Source: Diploptera punctata (lineage: Eukaryota > Arthropoda > Insecta > Blattodea > Blaberidae). Taken from it: a stretch of DNA of 64,000 nucleotides. Made by a program: the position numbers and the translations under genes. Every line of letters starts with the position of its first letter. Positions within the stretch are counted from its first letter, which is position 1. Shown here one piece after another: positions 22,780 through 34,675 of the stretch. The stretch is taken from assembly GCA_030220185.1 (NCBI GenBank), contig JASPKZ010003434.1:248001-312000 (forward strand), read 5' to 3'. Below the pieces are notes generated by a model. The model saw only the letters and a program-made list of their open reading frames with translations, had not been told where the DNA came from and did no database searches.

Positions 22780-23640
22780 AGAAAATTATCATAAGTAATG
22801 CCACGAGTGATTTCCAATTTATCTAGAGGATTTGCAAATCAGGAGCGGCATTAGTTAGGATTATTTAACGAATAAAAGTAAGCTGTTTATTCACAAAACA
22901 TTTTTTAAGTATTGTTATTTTAAAATATTTACATATTTAATGTAAATAACTATGTTTGAAAACAAATGAGGAATGTCCGTCGCTGTGGCGTAGTCGGTAG
23001 AGTCCCTACCTTCTACTCCGGCGACTCGGGTTCGATTCCCGGCTGGGTAAGGGATTTTTCAATCTCAACCTTGGGACTGGGTGTGTTTGTATGAGTGTGT
23101 CGTGTCGTAAGTTGTACCCATTGGGTTTAATTCCTAAAAACAAACAATGTTTAGTTGTGTTTCATTTGTTCATCACTGCAACTTGATCATACTATTTATT
23201 GCCAAATAAGATCGCAATATTGTAAAAATGCACTCAAGTGGAGAAAAAATGAAACACATCAAACAAACTGTATGATACATTATAACCAACATTATAGATT
23301 ATTAATTATTTTTTTCCGAAGCAACTCATTAAAATCAGTATTTAAAAACGCAATTATTGAATACACAATTATAAAATGTGTAGGTCGAAGGAATTTGTTC
23401 ATTATTTGCTATATTCAACGTATTTGTTAGTCAGTCACTGCAAAATAATGCTCTGACGTGCAGAATATTGAAAAGGATGAGCTTTCGTTATTTTGGTAAT
23501 CAAAATTCGATAAGTACGGGGTGAAACACGGCTGTGATTGGTTGTAAAACAAAATGCATTGAAACGTGATTAGTCATTGACTCCCATTTGAGATATGAGT
23601 TAATCAGGAGAATATACGGTATATATAAGTTATACTATAT
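22780..23640 (+). repeat. Dispersed repeat, copy interrupted by SINE-d
   Basis: CACGAGTGATTTCCAA, AGCTGTTTATTCACAAAACA, GTTTGAAAACAAATGAGGA, then SINE-d, then TTCATCACTGCAACTTGATC and GATTGGTTGTAAAACAAAAT match 62940-63690 in order. Confidence 0.75.
22977..23147 (+). mobile_element. SINE-d, short tRNA-derived element
   Basis: CGCTGTGGCGTAGTCGGTAG (box A-like) and CGACTCGGGTTCGATTCCCG (box B), then GGGACTGGGTGTGTTTGTAT and AAGTTGTACCCATTGGGTTT. It interrupts a dispersed repeat whose uninterrupted relative is at 62940-63690. Confidence 0.85.
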
Positions 23641-23659
23641 AGGCTATGTCTGTAATGCT

Positions 23660-24540
23660 CTAGCCCCAAAATTTGTGTTTTTTTCGGAACCAAACTCAGC
23701 ATATAGCAGTCAATTAAGTGCGGTCATAAACCAGGAATTCGACACTTGCCAGTGAGTTAGTTAATTATTATTATTAGCTTACAGACGTTGATAAACTAAT
23801 GTCAATAACCTAAAGTTTATAAATATCCTTCTTGTCTCTGTATTGTCAACAACGAATTAAGCTCAATACAAGAAAATAATTTTAATAAAGCTACATAATC
23901 ATGATGATTTTTTTCGATATTTTTTCTTTAAGAACCTATGCTAGATTTATTGTATGAGAGAAATGTGAGTAAAGTACTGTGATTTATTCCAGAACTACAC
24001 TTTTTTCTAACTACTTTTTTATTTTCCTCTTTCTAAAAATGAAACAAATATGAAGTGTTGCAGCAAAATCCTATAGTCACCATTCTGTGTTAGCTGATCA
24101 TTTAGAGGAAACAATTTTTCCTCTCTAGTCGCTACGAGATTTTTTAGATAATGCCATAATTTTTCCTTCTCCATTACGAAGGAAATAAAAAAAGTTGCCT
24201 ACCATTGCAAGATAAAAAAGTAACTGCAAATGTTTAGTAGACAAGTACATGATGTGTTTTTGTGTGATATCTGCTCGTGAAACAAATTCGTTTATGCTAT
24301 GCTTGACGGTAGGATGGGTTTCCGGGCCGAGCAAATGATATGGTAACCGGGTTTCGTCTGCCGCCGCGCTCGTAATCTCGTTACCCAGTAAATCACAGAC
24401 TCCGGAGGTAATAGAATCAAGTGCTCCCGCCTAGTCCATGATCTTAATCCAATCAACTTCTCCATACAGAACTCCAAGAGGATGTGCATAGCTATTACAA
24501 GTACAGGCATTGCTTGTGTATTCCACTCCAGTCTGATTAT
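23660..24540. other. AT-rich spacer
   Basis: 23750-23772 (TGCCAGTGAGTTAGTTAATT) resembles the extreme 3' end of LINE family 1. Nothing else recognised. Confidence 0.4.
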
Positions 24541-24543
24541 ATG

Positions 24544-24590
<47 letters not shown>
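24541..24590. repeat. ATT array
   Basis: About 16 ATT units, cut by the LINE family 1 insertion; the array resumes at 25087. Confidence 0.95.
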
Positions 24591-24595
<5 letters not shown>

Positions 24596-25086
24596 AACTT
24601 ACTGGCACTATCGAACACATAGGTTCATGGCCGCGCGGACATAAGCTCTCCATACATCCCTATCCTGAGATAAAGTTTTCCAATCATTCCCTGTATAATC
24701 TATTTCCCTCAAATCATGGTTAATGACATTCTTCCATCTCATTCTTGGTCTACCAACTGGGCGTATACCCTCTGGTTTTCGTACAAGAAGCTTCCATGCA
24801 CGTCTTTCATTCCCCATTCGTGCCACATGTCCTGCCCATCGCAGTCTACGAGACTTAACTGTTCTTATTATATCTGGCTTCTTAAAAATATTATGTAGTT
24901 CACAGTTATGAAGTCTTCTCCATTCGCCTCTCTGTTCGTCTCTCTTTGATCCAAAAATTTTCCTAAGAACTTTATTCTCAAATACTCGTAAGCTCCTTTC
25001 CTCCCTTAAAGTAAGAGTCTATGTTTCGTAACCATATAATATAACTGGGAGAATAACAGTTTTATATATTTTCATTTTAACGTTGT
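24591..25086 (-). mobile_element. LINE family 1 copy inserted into an ATT microsatellite
   Basis: Runs from TAACTAACTTACTGGCACTA to about TTTCATTTTAACGT. The minus frame reads GNERRAWKLLVRKPEGIRP and WKNVINHDLREIDYTGNDWK. ATT/TTA microsatellite lies on both sides (24541-24590 and 25087-25175), so the target was an existing ATT array and the exact duplication cannot be read. Confidence 0.9.
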
Positions 25087-25175
25087 ATTATTATTATTAT
25101 TATTATTATTACTAGTATTTATTATTATTATTATTATTATTACTACTATTATTATTATTATTATTATTAATATTA
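25087..25175. repeat. ATT array, interrupted
   Basis: ATT units with ACT and AAT interruptions, right flank of the LINE copy. Confidence 0.9.
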
Positions 25176-25374
25176 TTATTACATTGAATTCCCTTAATAA
25201 AACTATGTTGGGACGTGGTTTTTAGTCCTATCAAGAGGCTGGTCATATTAAATTTAATTTACATAGCCTAGTTGTCTCTTTCTCTATAAGCTCATCATTA
25301 CGCAGCTGGTCCTACCGATCGAAGGTGGACTATTAAACGGAATCCACTGTATTACTTTATAATTTGTATTAGGC

Positions 25375-25376
<2 letters not shown>

Positions 25377-25421
<45 letters not shown>

Positions 25422-25437
25422 TTATTTATTTATTTAG
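25377..25437. repeat. ATT array passing to ATTT
   Basis: About 14 ATT units followed by TTTATTTATTTATTT. Just right of it 25438-25500 reads GGAGTTAAGGCC, GCTCACCAGGGCAAACATAG, likely start of another repeat. Confidence 0.9.
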
Positions 25438-25859
25438 CCTGTGGAGTTAAGGCCAAGTGGCTTCTCTTCCGCTCACCAGGGCAAACATAGGCTATGTTAC
25501 ATTTAAATACAAAAATTACAATAATATTACATACTAAACAATTAATTATCTGGCCAAATTGAACAATAATAATAATAATAATAATGTCTACAATAAATTT
25601 ATAGGAATTAAAATTAAACTAATAAAATAATATAGGCTTATACACCAAAGAATAACAGCTCGAATCTACTATACATGAAAAGGGGGAAAAAAAGTATGAA
25701 GAAAGTTATGAACTGTAATGAATTAGACTAATATGTTGCTTACCTATATGCCTAAAATATATCAGGTAAAATATTGATAAATCTTAATACTATTTTTATT
25801 AAATAATGAAAAACCAGATTATCAATTCTTAAAAAATAATATTAGTCAGATGTTTATAT

Positions 25860-26490
25860 TAATAATTTTCAATTTGTTTCTGAAGTTTGGCAGTCTCTAT
25901 CATAGGGTGGTAAAGAATTCCATGTTCTAGCAAGAGAAACTGTAAAAGATTTCGAGTAATAGGTAGGTGTGATGAGGAGGGATATAAAGGACAATGTGCT
26001 GATGGGATCTGGTATCTAATTTATGTGTATCACAGAGTCTAGTGAAGCGGTGTGATATATAAATTAGGTAATGATGTAGGCCTATGTACTATTTTATAGA
26101 GAAGAGATAGGGAATGGACGGTTCTACGATCCTGTAGTCGAAGCCATGACAATTGTTCCAGGGATAGTATAACATGATCAAATGTGCGATACCACAAATA
26201 AAACGTAGGCCCTATGCAAGAATTATCTACACGTTGAAGTATTCGGATAAGAACAGTTTTTAGGTCAGTTAAAAGAGTATCACAATAATCAAAATGGGGC
26301 ATTGCAAAGTGTTTCTACTAATAGAGCAAATGGTAAACATTTTCTTATCCGATTTAATGAATGAATTATTGAGAAGATTGTTTGCAAATGTGGTTTATTT
26401 GTTTATTCCAATTTGGACTTTTATCCATAAATACTCCTATATGTCTTACTGTTTGACTATTGATTTCATAGACCTAGTAGGCCTACTGTT
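25860..26490 (-). mobile_element. CR1/Jockey-like LINE fragment
   Basis: Minus reading includes MPHFDYCDTLLTDLKTVLIR, LQRVDNSCIGPTFY, LSLEQLSWLRLQDRRTVHSL and SLLYKIVHRPTS, the typical post-RT region of CR1/Jockey-type elements. Farther right, degraded VFMDKSPNWNKQINHICKQS matches the segment that precedes it. Broken by stops and a frameshift around 26300. Confidence 0.75.
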
Positions 26491-27088
26491 ATTTAATTAA
26501 ATTTTACACCCTTATATTTTACTCCCAATTAAAATAATTCAAACAATCCATCCGAAATTATTCCTAAATTTATAATAATTTCCTTGTATCTCTTTCATTG
26601 ACTAATATTATAGGAAATTATTCCAAATCTTCCTGTAGTTTAAGGACAATGTTCATTGTACGACCAAAATTACTTCCTGTAACTGAATGCAGGAATATGT
26701 GCGATTACGTAGCCATGTTCGAATTACATCTATTTAAACTAGAAAACAGTGTCTTAATTATAATAAAGAAAAGTGCACGAATGTGCATAGTGTCATATAC
26801 ATTGTACATGTTAAGTTTCTTTGCTGTAGGCTGTTATTGATTTCGTCCTTTCTTTGCACCATTGGATGTGGTATTTTCCACACCCTTTGCTGCACAGTGT
26901 CTTAAATAGGTATATTACATTTTAGGCCTAACATCTGTATAGCTGAGAATTAGGGCATATAAGCACAGTTAGGCTATTACTTTCTTCATTTTCCATTGAT
27001 TATCCAATTCTGTGGTGAGATGTAGTCCTATAAATCTGTGTAAACACATAAAGAAAATTAATTTAAACGTAATTTATTTTATTTGCAG

Positions 27089-27175
27089 ACAAGTCGCGTT
27101 AGCAGATTTAGTGATAGTCAATAAAGTGGATTTGGTGGAAAGTGAACAGCTGGAAGAACTCAAAGTTGAAATCAG
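27089..27175 (+). CDS. ZNG1: ZNG1 (CBWD) zinc chaperone GTPase, internal exon ii with G4 motif
   Basis: An 87-bp exon between TTTGCAG and GTAAGA. It completes the split Arg codon and reads QVALADLVIVNKVDLVESEQ followed by LEELKVEI and a split Arg. NKVD is the NKxD guanine-specificity (G4) motif of the CobW GTPase domain, preceded by the hydrophobic strand ADLVIV typical of the family. Both splice junctions are phase 2, matching the neighbouring exons. The flanking introns are 14274 and 14558 bp. A relic of a hAT transposase begins about 150 bp downstream in the next intron. This is the most diagnostic exon of the gene. Confidence 0.93.
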
Positions 27176-27327
27176 GTAAGATTATTATAAATATAGCGAG
27201 GAATTAGCTTATATGATTTGTTATGTTTTAAACTATTAGTCGGAGATCACTGAGATAAAGTAGGGCCTATCTTTAAATTTTATGATGTGTTGAATCAAAT
27301 AAGACCACAAAAAATCATATTTCATAC

Positions 27328-27438
27328 TGTGATATGGAGCGTACTTTTTCATCGGTAAAAAAAGCAATTCTGACAGACAGGCATTATAGTATAGGGCTAC
27401 TATCAGAAAATATAGAAAAGCTTCTAACTGAGTATTAG
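27328..27438 (+). pseudogene. hAT transposase C-terminal (dimerisation) relic
   Basis: An open 36-codon stretch to a TAG: CDMERTFSSVKKAILTDRH then YSIGLLSENIEKLLTEY. The ERxFS...K.I..DR...LSxENIEKLL pattern is the hATC dimerisation motif found at the C-terminus of hAT transposases. No other part of the transposase is apparent. It lies about 150 bp downstream of ZNG1 exon ii. Confidence 0.6.
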
Positions 27439-28399
27439 GAACGGAATCAGTATAAGTTAAGGAATATGCTAGGACTATATATAACGTTATCGTTATTTAA
27501 CTGTATAGGCCTATTGTCCAAATTGTGGATATTGCGATTTATGTTTTTTTTTATTAAAAGTGAAAAAGTTCTCTATTTCGGAACCACCATATTTCCATTA
27601 TTGCTCGTTTTGTCATCCACACTTTAATAAAATATGTTTGCAAATTGTCAATTTTTATTAATTGCGACTCTAAAATCCAGCTGTTTTAATATGGATATCA
27701 AGATATTTAAATTTTTATTTTGTGATCTTCGCTTTTAAATAATACTGCTTTAATTGTCCGTTATATGAAATGAAATAGGCTATTTATAAAGTGTTCATAA
27801 GATAAAATGAAGCATTTATACGGTACCATTCTTATAAAACGTTTTGTAGCATGTTTTATTCCATTCCACAATTTGTAGCCATAGGCCTATATTAAGTAGT
27901 ACTACGTATTTAATAACTTTTAGAGCCAATACTTAGCCCTATAATTCCTACCTTATGTCTATCTACCCTCAAATTGTGTCACCATATACAGTGTAGGAAA
28001 TGCTATTTTTCTATGTGTGGGCCATAGATGTCAGAGCTGAATAAGTACAGTGGCAATTATAAAATAAAAATCCGAGCGATTTCATGCAGATGGAGATGAA
28101 AATATTAAAAACTCTGCAACCTCTTGAGGACGTCATTATTATGGCTATGTTTCTATTGTTCGCCATCATCGATTGGAGCGCTACAAGCGTATATTAAATT
28201 TTCCTGAATCACAAATCCTGTTTGTATACTCTGTATGCAGGATGATGACGCCCCTCTGTGTGCAGGGGTGGCACACACCTCAATAGATTTACATAAGTGA
28301 AAAATATAGTCACCTCCTTGCGGTTTTATGTTGAAAATCTATTAATCTAGATTATCTGTTTACCCTTAAGTTTATATCAGAACGAAGAATATACAAATA

Positions 28400-29144
28400 C
28401 AGAGTGAATCCAAACTCTATCGAGAAATTTTGACAAGTTTTCAGGGAAGATTTCTGAATGTTTTGACAGAATAAATCCATAATCCCCGATGGCTCATTAT
28501 CGAGTAATTTCGTTGCTTTAGTTTTACTCTCAACCAGCTTTCTTTGTGGTTTCAACATGATGGGGCGCCACCATATTTTAGAGTGAATGTTAGGGAATAC
28601 CGGTACTTTGTGAACACTTCGGGCATTTATGGATTGGTCGTGGCAAACCTGTTTCATGGCCAGCTGGGTCATCAGGTCTGACATCCATGCATTTTTTAAA
28701 TAGGGGTCCGGTGAAGAGTCTGGTGTAAGTGACTCCTGACGAAACGTATAAGGATCTGGTTGCTATGATTATAGCAACCGCTGACTTGCGCAAATCTCCT
28801 GAGATGCTAGAGCATGTGTGACACTCCATGAAGTGTCGCTGTGAAAGTTGTGATCATGGCGGTGGAACTTTTGAATAGTTATTTGAAACAGTGTAATTTG
28901 GAAACAATCATAATCCGTGTAAACATAGAATGGAAAAGGAAGGTATTAAAAGAATTAGAATGTGTTAGCTTTTCTTATTTGTAGTTCCCTAATTCAACTC
29001 AACTCTCTTCCTAAAACAATAAAAGATGAATAGGAAATTCGTATGGGGTAATGAGCCTCTCAAAACCATGGGTAGGCCTACATTTATCAAAATACTCTGG
29101 AAACAACTTGTGAAAGTTTGTCGGTGGAGTTTGGAATCACCCTG
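28400..29144 (+). mobile_element. mariner-like transposon, internally deleted
   Basis: 745 bp flanked by TA (28398-28399, 29145-29146). Left terminal repeat CAGAGTGAATCCAAACTCTA and right terminal repeat (reverse complement) CAGGGTGATTCCAAACTCCA remain similar for about 50 bp. Only the C-terminal part of a transposase is left between them. Confidence 0.88.
28550..28890 (+). pseudogene. mariner-like transposase C-terminal relic
   Basis: FQHDGAPPYFRVNVREY contains the HDGAPPH-type motif with the second catalytic Asp. After a frameshift, WIGRGKPVSWPAGSSGLTSM matches WPARSPDLTPxDFFLWG around the third catalytic Asp, which is lost here (Gly). Then VTPDETYKDLVAMIIATADL follows. Stops and shifts make it inactive. 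Known family role: cut-and-paste transposase; here only a fossil. Confidence 0.8.
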
Positions 29145-29146
29145 TA

Positions 29147-29620
29147 TATCGATTTCTGAACACTTTATCTCAATCTTACCGACAAAAAATGCATTGCCTA
29201 AGCCTAAGTTATAAAAATTGATTTGTCAAGCATAATATGAGAGGAAAAAGACTTAGGCCTACTGTTTTTCCTCCATATTTAGAAGGCACTTACTTTCTCC
29301 CTTATAGGCCCATGTTGTAAATACTTTTTTTTTTACATTTACATTAACATTCCTGAAAGCTATGTTTATGTTCAGAATATAAGTAGGCCTACTCTATATT
29401 TCATTTAAATTGTTCATATAAACACCTTTCATACTTTTGTCTAAGAATGTAAACTTTTTTTTGTCGTGTTTATAACCAGAGTTACCAATAATTTTGCAGT
29501 GCATTTTTTTAGACAATAGGCCTGGTGTACTTATTTTATCATTATAGGATGCCAAGTTAAATGGCATATAAGTTTAGGTCAATTCCTTCTAATCAAATAA
29601 AATAGTTTGTATGTGTTCAA

Positions 29621-29662
<42 letters not shown>

Positions 29663-30446
29663 CAACAAAACAATGTTGATGAGACAAGTACGGTATTCAA
29701 TCTCTCATGTCGTAAACTGCATTTTGCGAAAAAGATAAAAATAGCCTAATTATTAGCAACTCTTAATTATAGCCTAAGTTACGATAGGCCTACTTGTGTG
29801 TGAGATATTTAATTTGCAAGAGAAACCAAGAATTATCGAAAAATAGCATAGGACTAATCAACCCAGTACACAATTGAAACATCCATATCTAAATATTCAT
29901 CTCAACCCTTACGTCTTTTTTATGATATAATTAGATTCTAAATTTTAAACTAATAAAGGATGTGGTGGAAGTAAATAGGACTTACATTGAACTCAAGCTC
30001 ACTGAAATCTAGCCCTAAAAATTTAATTTAAGGAATGAGCAAATACTTAGTCGCTTTTTTTTTTCGAAAATTTCTTTCATTTAAAGTTTTATCATATGAA
30101 ATAGGCCTAGACCTATATGAAATGAAGTAGTTGAAAAAAAAAACAGGAAGAGATGTTACGGACTTGCATACTATAAAAATAATGAATGAGAGAAAACATA
30201 TTTGTGCTGGAAAAGATGAAGGGAGAAAAAATTAAATTGGTTGGATCACAGAAGGAACTGTGTACAGAAGAACTATCTGGCAGAAATGTTGAACGGGAAA
30301 ACGTTCAAAATATAAAAATTGATAATGGCCGACATTAAGTTAAATTCAATTTAGGCCTATCGATAGGTAAAGGAAAGCTGAAAAATCCTGTCTTTGGGCA
30401 TTCAATTGTGAATTAAATGGAATATTTTTATGATTAGGCCTATTTA
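29147..30446. other. ZNG1 intron, AT-rich, unrecognised
   Basis: Holds an AT array (29625) and several TAGGCCTA octamers. 30130-30320 could be a LINE C-terminal scrap but no motif is convincing. Confidence 0.4.
29625..29660. repeat. AT dinucleotide array
   Basis: Uninterrupted (AT)n. Confidence 0.95.
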
Positions 30447-30605
30447 ATGTGGTCTCGAGGTAGCGTGCTGCCTTGTAACATAGCGGGCCCGGTTTCGATC
30501 CTGGGTCGGAAAAAGTTTCCTGGGTGCAGTTTTTTCGGGGTTTTCCTCACCTGTAAGATAAATGTCAGGAAACCGTATGGCCAAACGGTCGCCGAACATC
30601 ATATA
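30447..30605 (+). mobile_element. SINE-b 5' half, broken by a LINE
   Basis: ATGTGGTCTCGAGGTAGCGT, box B-like GGTTTCGATCCTGGG and CACCTGTAAGATAAATGTCA. It stops at the LINE family 1 tail at 30606; related ATC-like sequence (ATAGCCATAGTAATCATAAT) resumes near 31131. Confidence 0.85.
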
Positions 30606-31130
30606 CTTACTTACTCACTGGCACTATCGAACCCATAGGTTCATGGCCGCGCGGACATTAGCTCTCCATACATCCCTATCCTGAGGTAATGCTTTCCAAT
30701 CATTCCCTGTATAATCTATTTCCCTCAAGTCATAGTTAATGTTATTCTCCCACCTCATTCTTGGTCTACCAACTGGGCGTTTTCTCTCTGGCTTTCCTAC
30801 AAGTAGCTTCCATGCACGTCTTTCATTCCCCATACGCGCAACATGTCCTGCCCATCGCAGTCTTAACTATTCTTATTACATCTGGCTTCCTATAAAGACC
30901 ATGTAGTTCATTGTTATGTAGTTTTCTCCATTCGCCTGTCTGTTCATCTCTTTTTGGTCCAAAAACTTTCCTAAGTACTTTATTCTCAAATACTCGTAAT
31001 CTCCTTTCCTCCCTTAAAGGAGATTGCGAGTATTTGAGAATAAAGCACTTAGTAAAATTTGAGGAAAGGAGATTACGAGTATTTGAGAATAAAGTACTTA
31101 GGAAAATTTTTGTACCAAAGAGAGATGAAC
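30606..31130 (-). mobile_element. LINE family 1 copy with inverted 5' end (twin-priming-like), nested in SINE-b
   Basis: From 30606 to about 31020 the element is in minus orientation (tail TTACTTACTCACTGGCAC; protein GNERRAWKLLVGKPERKRP). From about 31020 to 31128 the same family region (GAGTATTTGAGAATAAAG, twice) is in plus orientation. This back-to-front 5' end is the structure known from L1 twin priming. The SINE-b on the left stops at CATCATAT and similar SINE-like sequence resumes after CCATAT at about 31130. Confidence 0.85.
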
Positions 31131-31928
31131 CATATAGCCATAGTAATCATAATTCATATTCACCTTAGAATAAGTTTAGGATTAAGGACTCTCCTGGCGT
31201 ACCACTATCGTCATCGTCACTCATATCATCGGGCAGCGTAACCCCATTTTTCAGGCGCCGCAATCTCAGAAGTGAGTTACAATTACGCCAATGCCAGGAG
31301 AGAACTCCAGAAATGTCGAAATAACAATCTGGGGCATTAAATAAAAAGTGTATCTAATTACAATAATGGATACGGTAGTCTTAATTACGATCTGATCCTA
31401 AACAAGTTGCCATCACACTCCTGTGATCTAATGTGTAACATTTTGCTCACTCCTGATACCTAACATTTCGGTTCGCTAGCTGACAGTAGTTTGATATGAG
31501 ATATATTTTTCTGCTTCTAGTGTTCGCCTTTTGCTGGGCTTTTGTTGTCCTGTGATGGGAAAATTCCATAGCGATAAACGTACACTCATGATTGCAAGAA
31601 TACAAATAGTCATTTTGTAATATCAGATCAAACTTTGCCGTCGGAACTCATAACATATCCCTACTGTGTCACATCAAATGAACTCCTGTATTCTTTACGT
31701 GCATATACAGCCAATTCTCGTGTATATGCTTTTTCCTCAAGCTTCCTGCTATTTGAAATCATTCATGGAACTCTGTACAATGCGTCTCAAACACAGTCCA
31801 GCTCAAACAAATGCCTCAGTCTGAAACAATTTCGTGTCCGTAATTCAAAGAATCTAAAATATAGGATGTTCACAGAAACATTCCCTGTTTACGAATTGTT
31901 ATTGCCTATAATCTCACGCTCTAAAAAC
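31131..31928. other. Unassigned stretch with a small hairpin
   Basis: CTCTCCTGGC near 31189 and GCCAGGAGAG near 31292 form an inverted pair around GC-richer sequence. No coding sequence recognised. Confidence 0.4.
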
Positions 31929-32275
31929 TCCATGGCGCGACAGGGCTAGAAGGCCCTTGGCTTACCAGCCGGCTGCAGGCCTCACATCCACATGTGTTAA
32001 TCACAAGAGGTAGACGACCAGCTAGCCAGTGTAGGAGTGACATGTGGTCAGCATTTCGGATCTCCCAGCCGTTATAGCTGGTTTTCTTAGCCTGGATCCG
32101 CTACTTAATGTAACTATCCAATTTTCTCATGATGCTGGGTGAGCACCGGTCCCATACTGGCCGAAATTGCATGAGAAAATTTCTTCCCCCATGGGGACTC
32201 GAATAGCGCAAGTTCCGTAGCTCTGCGCCAAGGCATCTTGCTTTAATCACTCGGCAACGGTGCAACCCTGTCTAA
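31929..32275 (-). mobile_element. SINE-a copy, near full length
   Basis: From CTCCATGGCGCGACAGGG to the tRNA-like head CACTCGGCAACGGTGCA. All body landmarks of the family are in order (CCAGCCGGCTGCAGGCC, GCTGGGTGAGCACCGGTCC). Confidence 0.9.
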
Positions 32276-32812
32276 TATCAAAAATTAGCCTATGTGCCTA
32301 CGGGTACCATTAAAAAGAATGACTAAAAAGTCTTGTATTGAGTAGGTCTGTCGTGTAAAGTGCAATTTCGGTGGGAAAAATAAATAGAAAGAAAATATTT
32401 AATTTATAGTAGCTTATTACCTTTACATGCTCACTGAGTGAATGTTTCTACAATCAGAAGAAAATCTGATGATTTTTTCTTCCAACAAGATGGGCCACCA
32501 CCTCAGTAGGCCTAGTTCACAGCTACAGTGTTCCCTATTCTACTGTATTCTGTGAATCCATTATGAACTTCATACTCGCTACATTTATGGCTAGCCTACT
32601 TAATGCAATTACAACTTAATAGCCTATAGGCCTAAGTTACTAACTTAGAACCGAATATAGGCTACAGTTATAGTACCCAAGTTGCAGTTTATAATAGGCC
32701 CTAAGTGGAGATGATTTAGAATACAATTTTAATTAAGCGGATTATTAAATTTAATGTTAATAGGAAGGTTGATTAATAGTAATTTTATGTAAAGATTGTA
32801 AATTTGATTTAG

Positions 32813-33325
32813 ACCATAGCCGAGTGATTAAGGCAAGATTCCTTGGCGCAGAGTTACGAGTTTTGCGCTGGTTCGAATCTCCATTGGGGAAGAAATTTTC
32901 TCATGGAATTTCGACCAATATGGGACCGGTGCCCACCTAACATCGTGAGGAAGTTTGGTGGCTATAATAAATAGCGGATCCAGGTTGAGAAAACCAGCTA
33001 TAACGGATGGAAGACCCAATATGCTGAAAACATGTCACCCTTACACTGCTGGATGATAGTCTACCTCTCTGATTAATACATGTGGATGTGAGGCCAGCAG
33101 ACGGATGGTAGGTCAAATGCCTTCTAGGTATGGGAAATAATTTTAATTTAAAACTTTTTTTAATTTTATTGTGTACTAATTTTCAAGTTTAATTTAATAC
33201 AAATGTGGGTTTGCCTATTTATAAATGTTTATAAGTAATTTATATTGTAAAGTGTTGTGGTTTAAAGTTGGTTAACAATTTAAGTGCGATATGTTAAAAT
33301 TTTATTTTGTATGCCTGTCCCGCCA
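32813..33325 (+). mobile_element. SINE-a copy interrupted by a 180-bp AT-rich insertion
   Basis: Head ACCATAGCCGAGTGATTAAG and box B GGTTCGAATCTCC are intact. The body reaches CCTTCTAGGTATG at 33130, stops, and resumes near 33308 with CCTGTCCCGCCATCGAGTTT. The 33131-33307 insert is AT-rich and unrecognised; TATG lies at both borders. Confidence 0.8.
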
Positions 33326-33895
33326 TCGAGTTTGTTTTGTTTGTGCTGCTATATAAGCTAAAACACTAACTATATTCATGATTATAGGCGCTATCTTTGA
33401 CTTTAAATGAAATGCAATTAATTCATCTGGAAACTCTATAAAGTATTTCAAACATTTGTTACTGCCTTCTTACTTCAAGTTTCTGATGCAAGATGAGAGA
33501 TTTTTGTGATGACATTAGGGAGAGGTTAGATATGAAAAGCTGCCATTGGCCGGGAACTGACTGTGCGTAATGTTGGTGGTTTCATGTTGTTTCTCCGCCC
33601 CCAGTCAGCCATATCGATGTCCAGTCTCCTTCACATACCGTAGGCTACTCATGTTTATTTAGATATTTATTTGTCCTCTTACATTGCAACTCCAAGTAAG
33701 TTCTCCGATTTGTGCATTTTGCGAAAATAATTAAATAGGATAAAATAGTGTGCAATAGGCCTGGCTTACCTACAGCAGTACTGGAAAATTACGTCCTTCT
33801 GACTTAAATAAGCATAGCCTATCCATTATGCGTTAAAATGCTCGTGTCACAGTTAGGCATATCAAGACTCATCGGGCGGTACAAAACTAAATTCA

Positions 33896-34250
33896 ACTCC
33901 ACGGGGCGAAAGTGGTAGAAAGTTCTTTGCCTACCAGCCAGCCGCTGGCCTCACATCCACTTGTATCAATCGTAGATGAGGACGAATATCCAACCAGTAT
34001 AGGGTAAAATGTAATTAGCATGTTTGCCCCACTGCTGTTATAGCTTCTTTTCTCAACCTGGAGCCGCGATTTATTGTATGGCCTAGCTACCTAAACTCAT
34101 GTTGCTGGATAAACACCGATCCCAAACAGTGGTGGAAACCCCACGATAAAAAAGAAATCCCTCATTGTGACTCAAACAAGCGCACTTCCCGTTAATCTGA
34201 GCAAAGAAGTGATGTCTTAGAAGCTCGGCCACGGTGGGATAAGCGGTATT
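33896..34250 (-). mobile_element. SINE-a copy, diverged
   Basis: CTCCACGGGGCGAAAGTGG, CCAGCCAGCCGCTGGCCTCA and head GCTCGGCCACGGTGGG keep the family order with many substitutions. Confidence 0.85.
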
Positions 34251-34289
34251 ATAAACCGAGTTGAATAGTGGTAGTTCGTCCAACATTTA

Positions 34290-34675
34290 ACTAACTAACT
34301 CACTTGCTCTATCAAACCCGTAGGTTCATAGCCGCGCGGACATATGCTCTCCATACATCCCTATCCTGAGTTAATATTTTCCAATCATTCCCTGTAGCAT
34401 CTACTTCCCTCAAATCATAGTTAATGTTATTCTCTCACCTCATTCCTGGTGTACCAACTGGAAGTTTTCCCTCTGGTTTTCCTGCAAGAAGCTTCCACGC
34501 TTGTCTTTCACTCCCCATTCGTGCCACATGTCCTGCCCATAGCATTCTACGAGACTTAACTGTTCTCATTATATCTGGCTTCCTATAAAGACCATATAGT
34601 TCACTGTTATGTAGTCTTCTCATTCACCTGTCTGTTCATCTCTCTTTGGTCCAAAAATTTTCCTAAGAACTTTCG
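34290..34675 (-). mobile_element. LINE family 1, 5'-truncated copy with perfect 14-bp target duplication
   Basis: A 386-bp copy starting ACTAACTAACTCACTTGCTC and ending TTCCTAAGAACTTTCG. It is flanked by TCGTCCAACATTTA at 34276-34289 and 34676-34689, an exact 14-bp duplication. The minus frame KPDIMRTVKSRRMLWAGHVA is still open. Confidence 0.95.

Noticed and set aside
28352..28829. Two overlapping minus-strand ORFs of 79 and 110 codons.
   Set aside because: They are antisense to the mariner-like transposase relic, whose motifs are clear on the plus strand.
31635..31949. A 104-codon plus-strand ORF.
   Set aside because: It ends in SINE-a sequence (NSMARQG), shows no domain and has no supporting splice sites or neighbours.
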